The notes under the pieces are model-generated. The model ran no database searches and had not been told where the DNA came from. It was given only the letters and a program-made list of their open reading frames with translations. A stretch of 32,321 nt of DNA from Anaerolineaceae bacterium (GTDB lineage: Bacteria; Chloroflexota; Anaerolineae; Anaerolineales; Anaerolineaceae). The DNA lies in NCBI GenBank assembly GCA_016927865.1, contig JAFGLU010000145.1, forward strand, positions 1 to 32,321, read 5' to 3'. This document shows, piece by piece, positions 32,150 to 32,321 of this stretch; the first letter of the stretch is position 1, and each line of letters opens with the position of its first letter. The position numbers and the translations under genes are program-made.

Positions 32150-32262
32150 GGAAATCCTTTCTTGGACTTACCTTGTTTTTTTGGGTAGATCCTTCGTTAA
32201 CAACCTATCAACCAATCGAAATCATTCATTTGAAGTAACTACTCAGCCAGAGGTGGAAGAGG

Positions 32263-32319
32263 CCCGAATTTGAGGTGTGTGTGGGGTGCGAAGCACCCCA
32301 CACACACCTCAAATTCGGG
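32263..32319. repeat. Long perfect intergenic palindrome, copy G
   Basis: A 27-bp perfect stem (32263-32289 with 32293-32319) closes a GAA triloop, upstream of the dioxygenase gene and at the window edge. It is the most perfect member of the family; its outer arm GAATTTGAGGTGTGTG and its centre GGGTGC-GAA-GCACCC are shared with other copies. Confidence 0.9.
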
Positions 32320-32321
32320 AA

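Overview
The window most resembles a chromosomal segment of a member of the Chloroflexota, probably Anaerolineae-like. That placement is an inference from gene style: Thr-Pro-rich linkers on exported proteins, paired TadE/TadG-like pilus proteins, a receiver-CpaE fusion, TolB-type propeller proteins, and fairly GC-rich DNA. No rRNA or tRNA gene is present to confirm it. I see no phage, plasmid, CRISPR or intact transposase genes.

Layout. 1-1707 is the 3' part of selB (+). 6209-1824 is a four-gene minus-strand operon: a receiver-CpaE fusion, a Sir2 deacylase, a small TPR-like protein, and a membrane protein that joins a cytosolic TPR to an external TolB-like propeller. Divergent from it are a CHASE4/HAMP/GAF histidine kinase and its LuxR-type regulator (6477-9345). 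9483-17247 is a surface-structure block: a TadE-like protein with a Thr-Pro stalk, a large secreted nidogen-like/propeller protein, and two tandem TadE-TadG pairs. 17291-20900 (minus) holds a flippase-like membrane protein, an S41 protease with a PDZ domain, a small membrane protein and a HAD nucleotidase. 20940-23616 (+) holds mutL and a DegV protein. Then come a GNAT acetyltransferase (-), a cold-shock-type RRM protein (+), a membrane-anchored clostripain-like protease (-), a DtxR-family regulator (-) divergent from feoA-feoB-feoC (+), and a LigB/DODA-type dioxygenase (-).

How the genes may work together. The receiver-CpaE operon, the kinase/regulator pair and the TadE/TadG block lie next to each other and may form one regulated Tad-like pilus or surface system. 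Its core motor (TadA/B/C), secretin-like and prepilin peptidase genes are not in the window. The feo genes with the divergent DtxR regulator form a complete ferrous-iron uptake and control unit.

The most notable non-coding signals are: (1) a dispersed family of long, nearly perfect intergenic palindromes with related centres, one of them bounded by terminal inverted repeats and one lying between the genes of only one of the two duplicated TadE-TadG pairs; (2) several genes whose -10 hexamer ends 6-8 bases before the start codon, which implies leaderless mRNAs; (3) a canonical intrinsic terminator inside the 5' leader of the RRM-protein gene, which looks like an attenuator.
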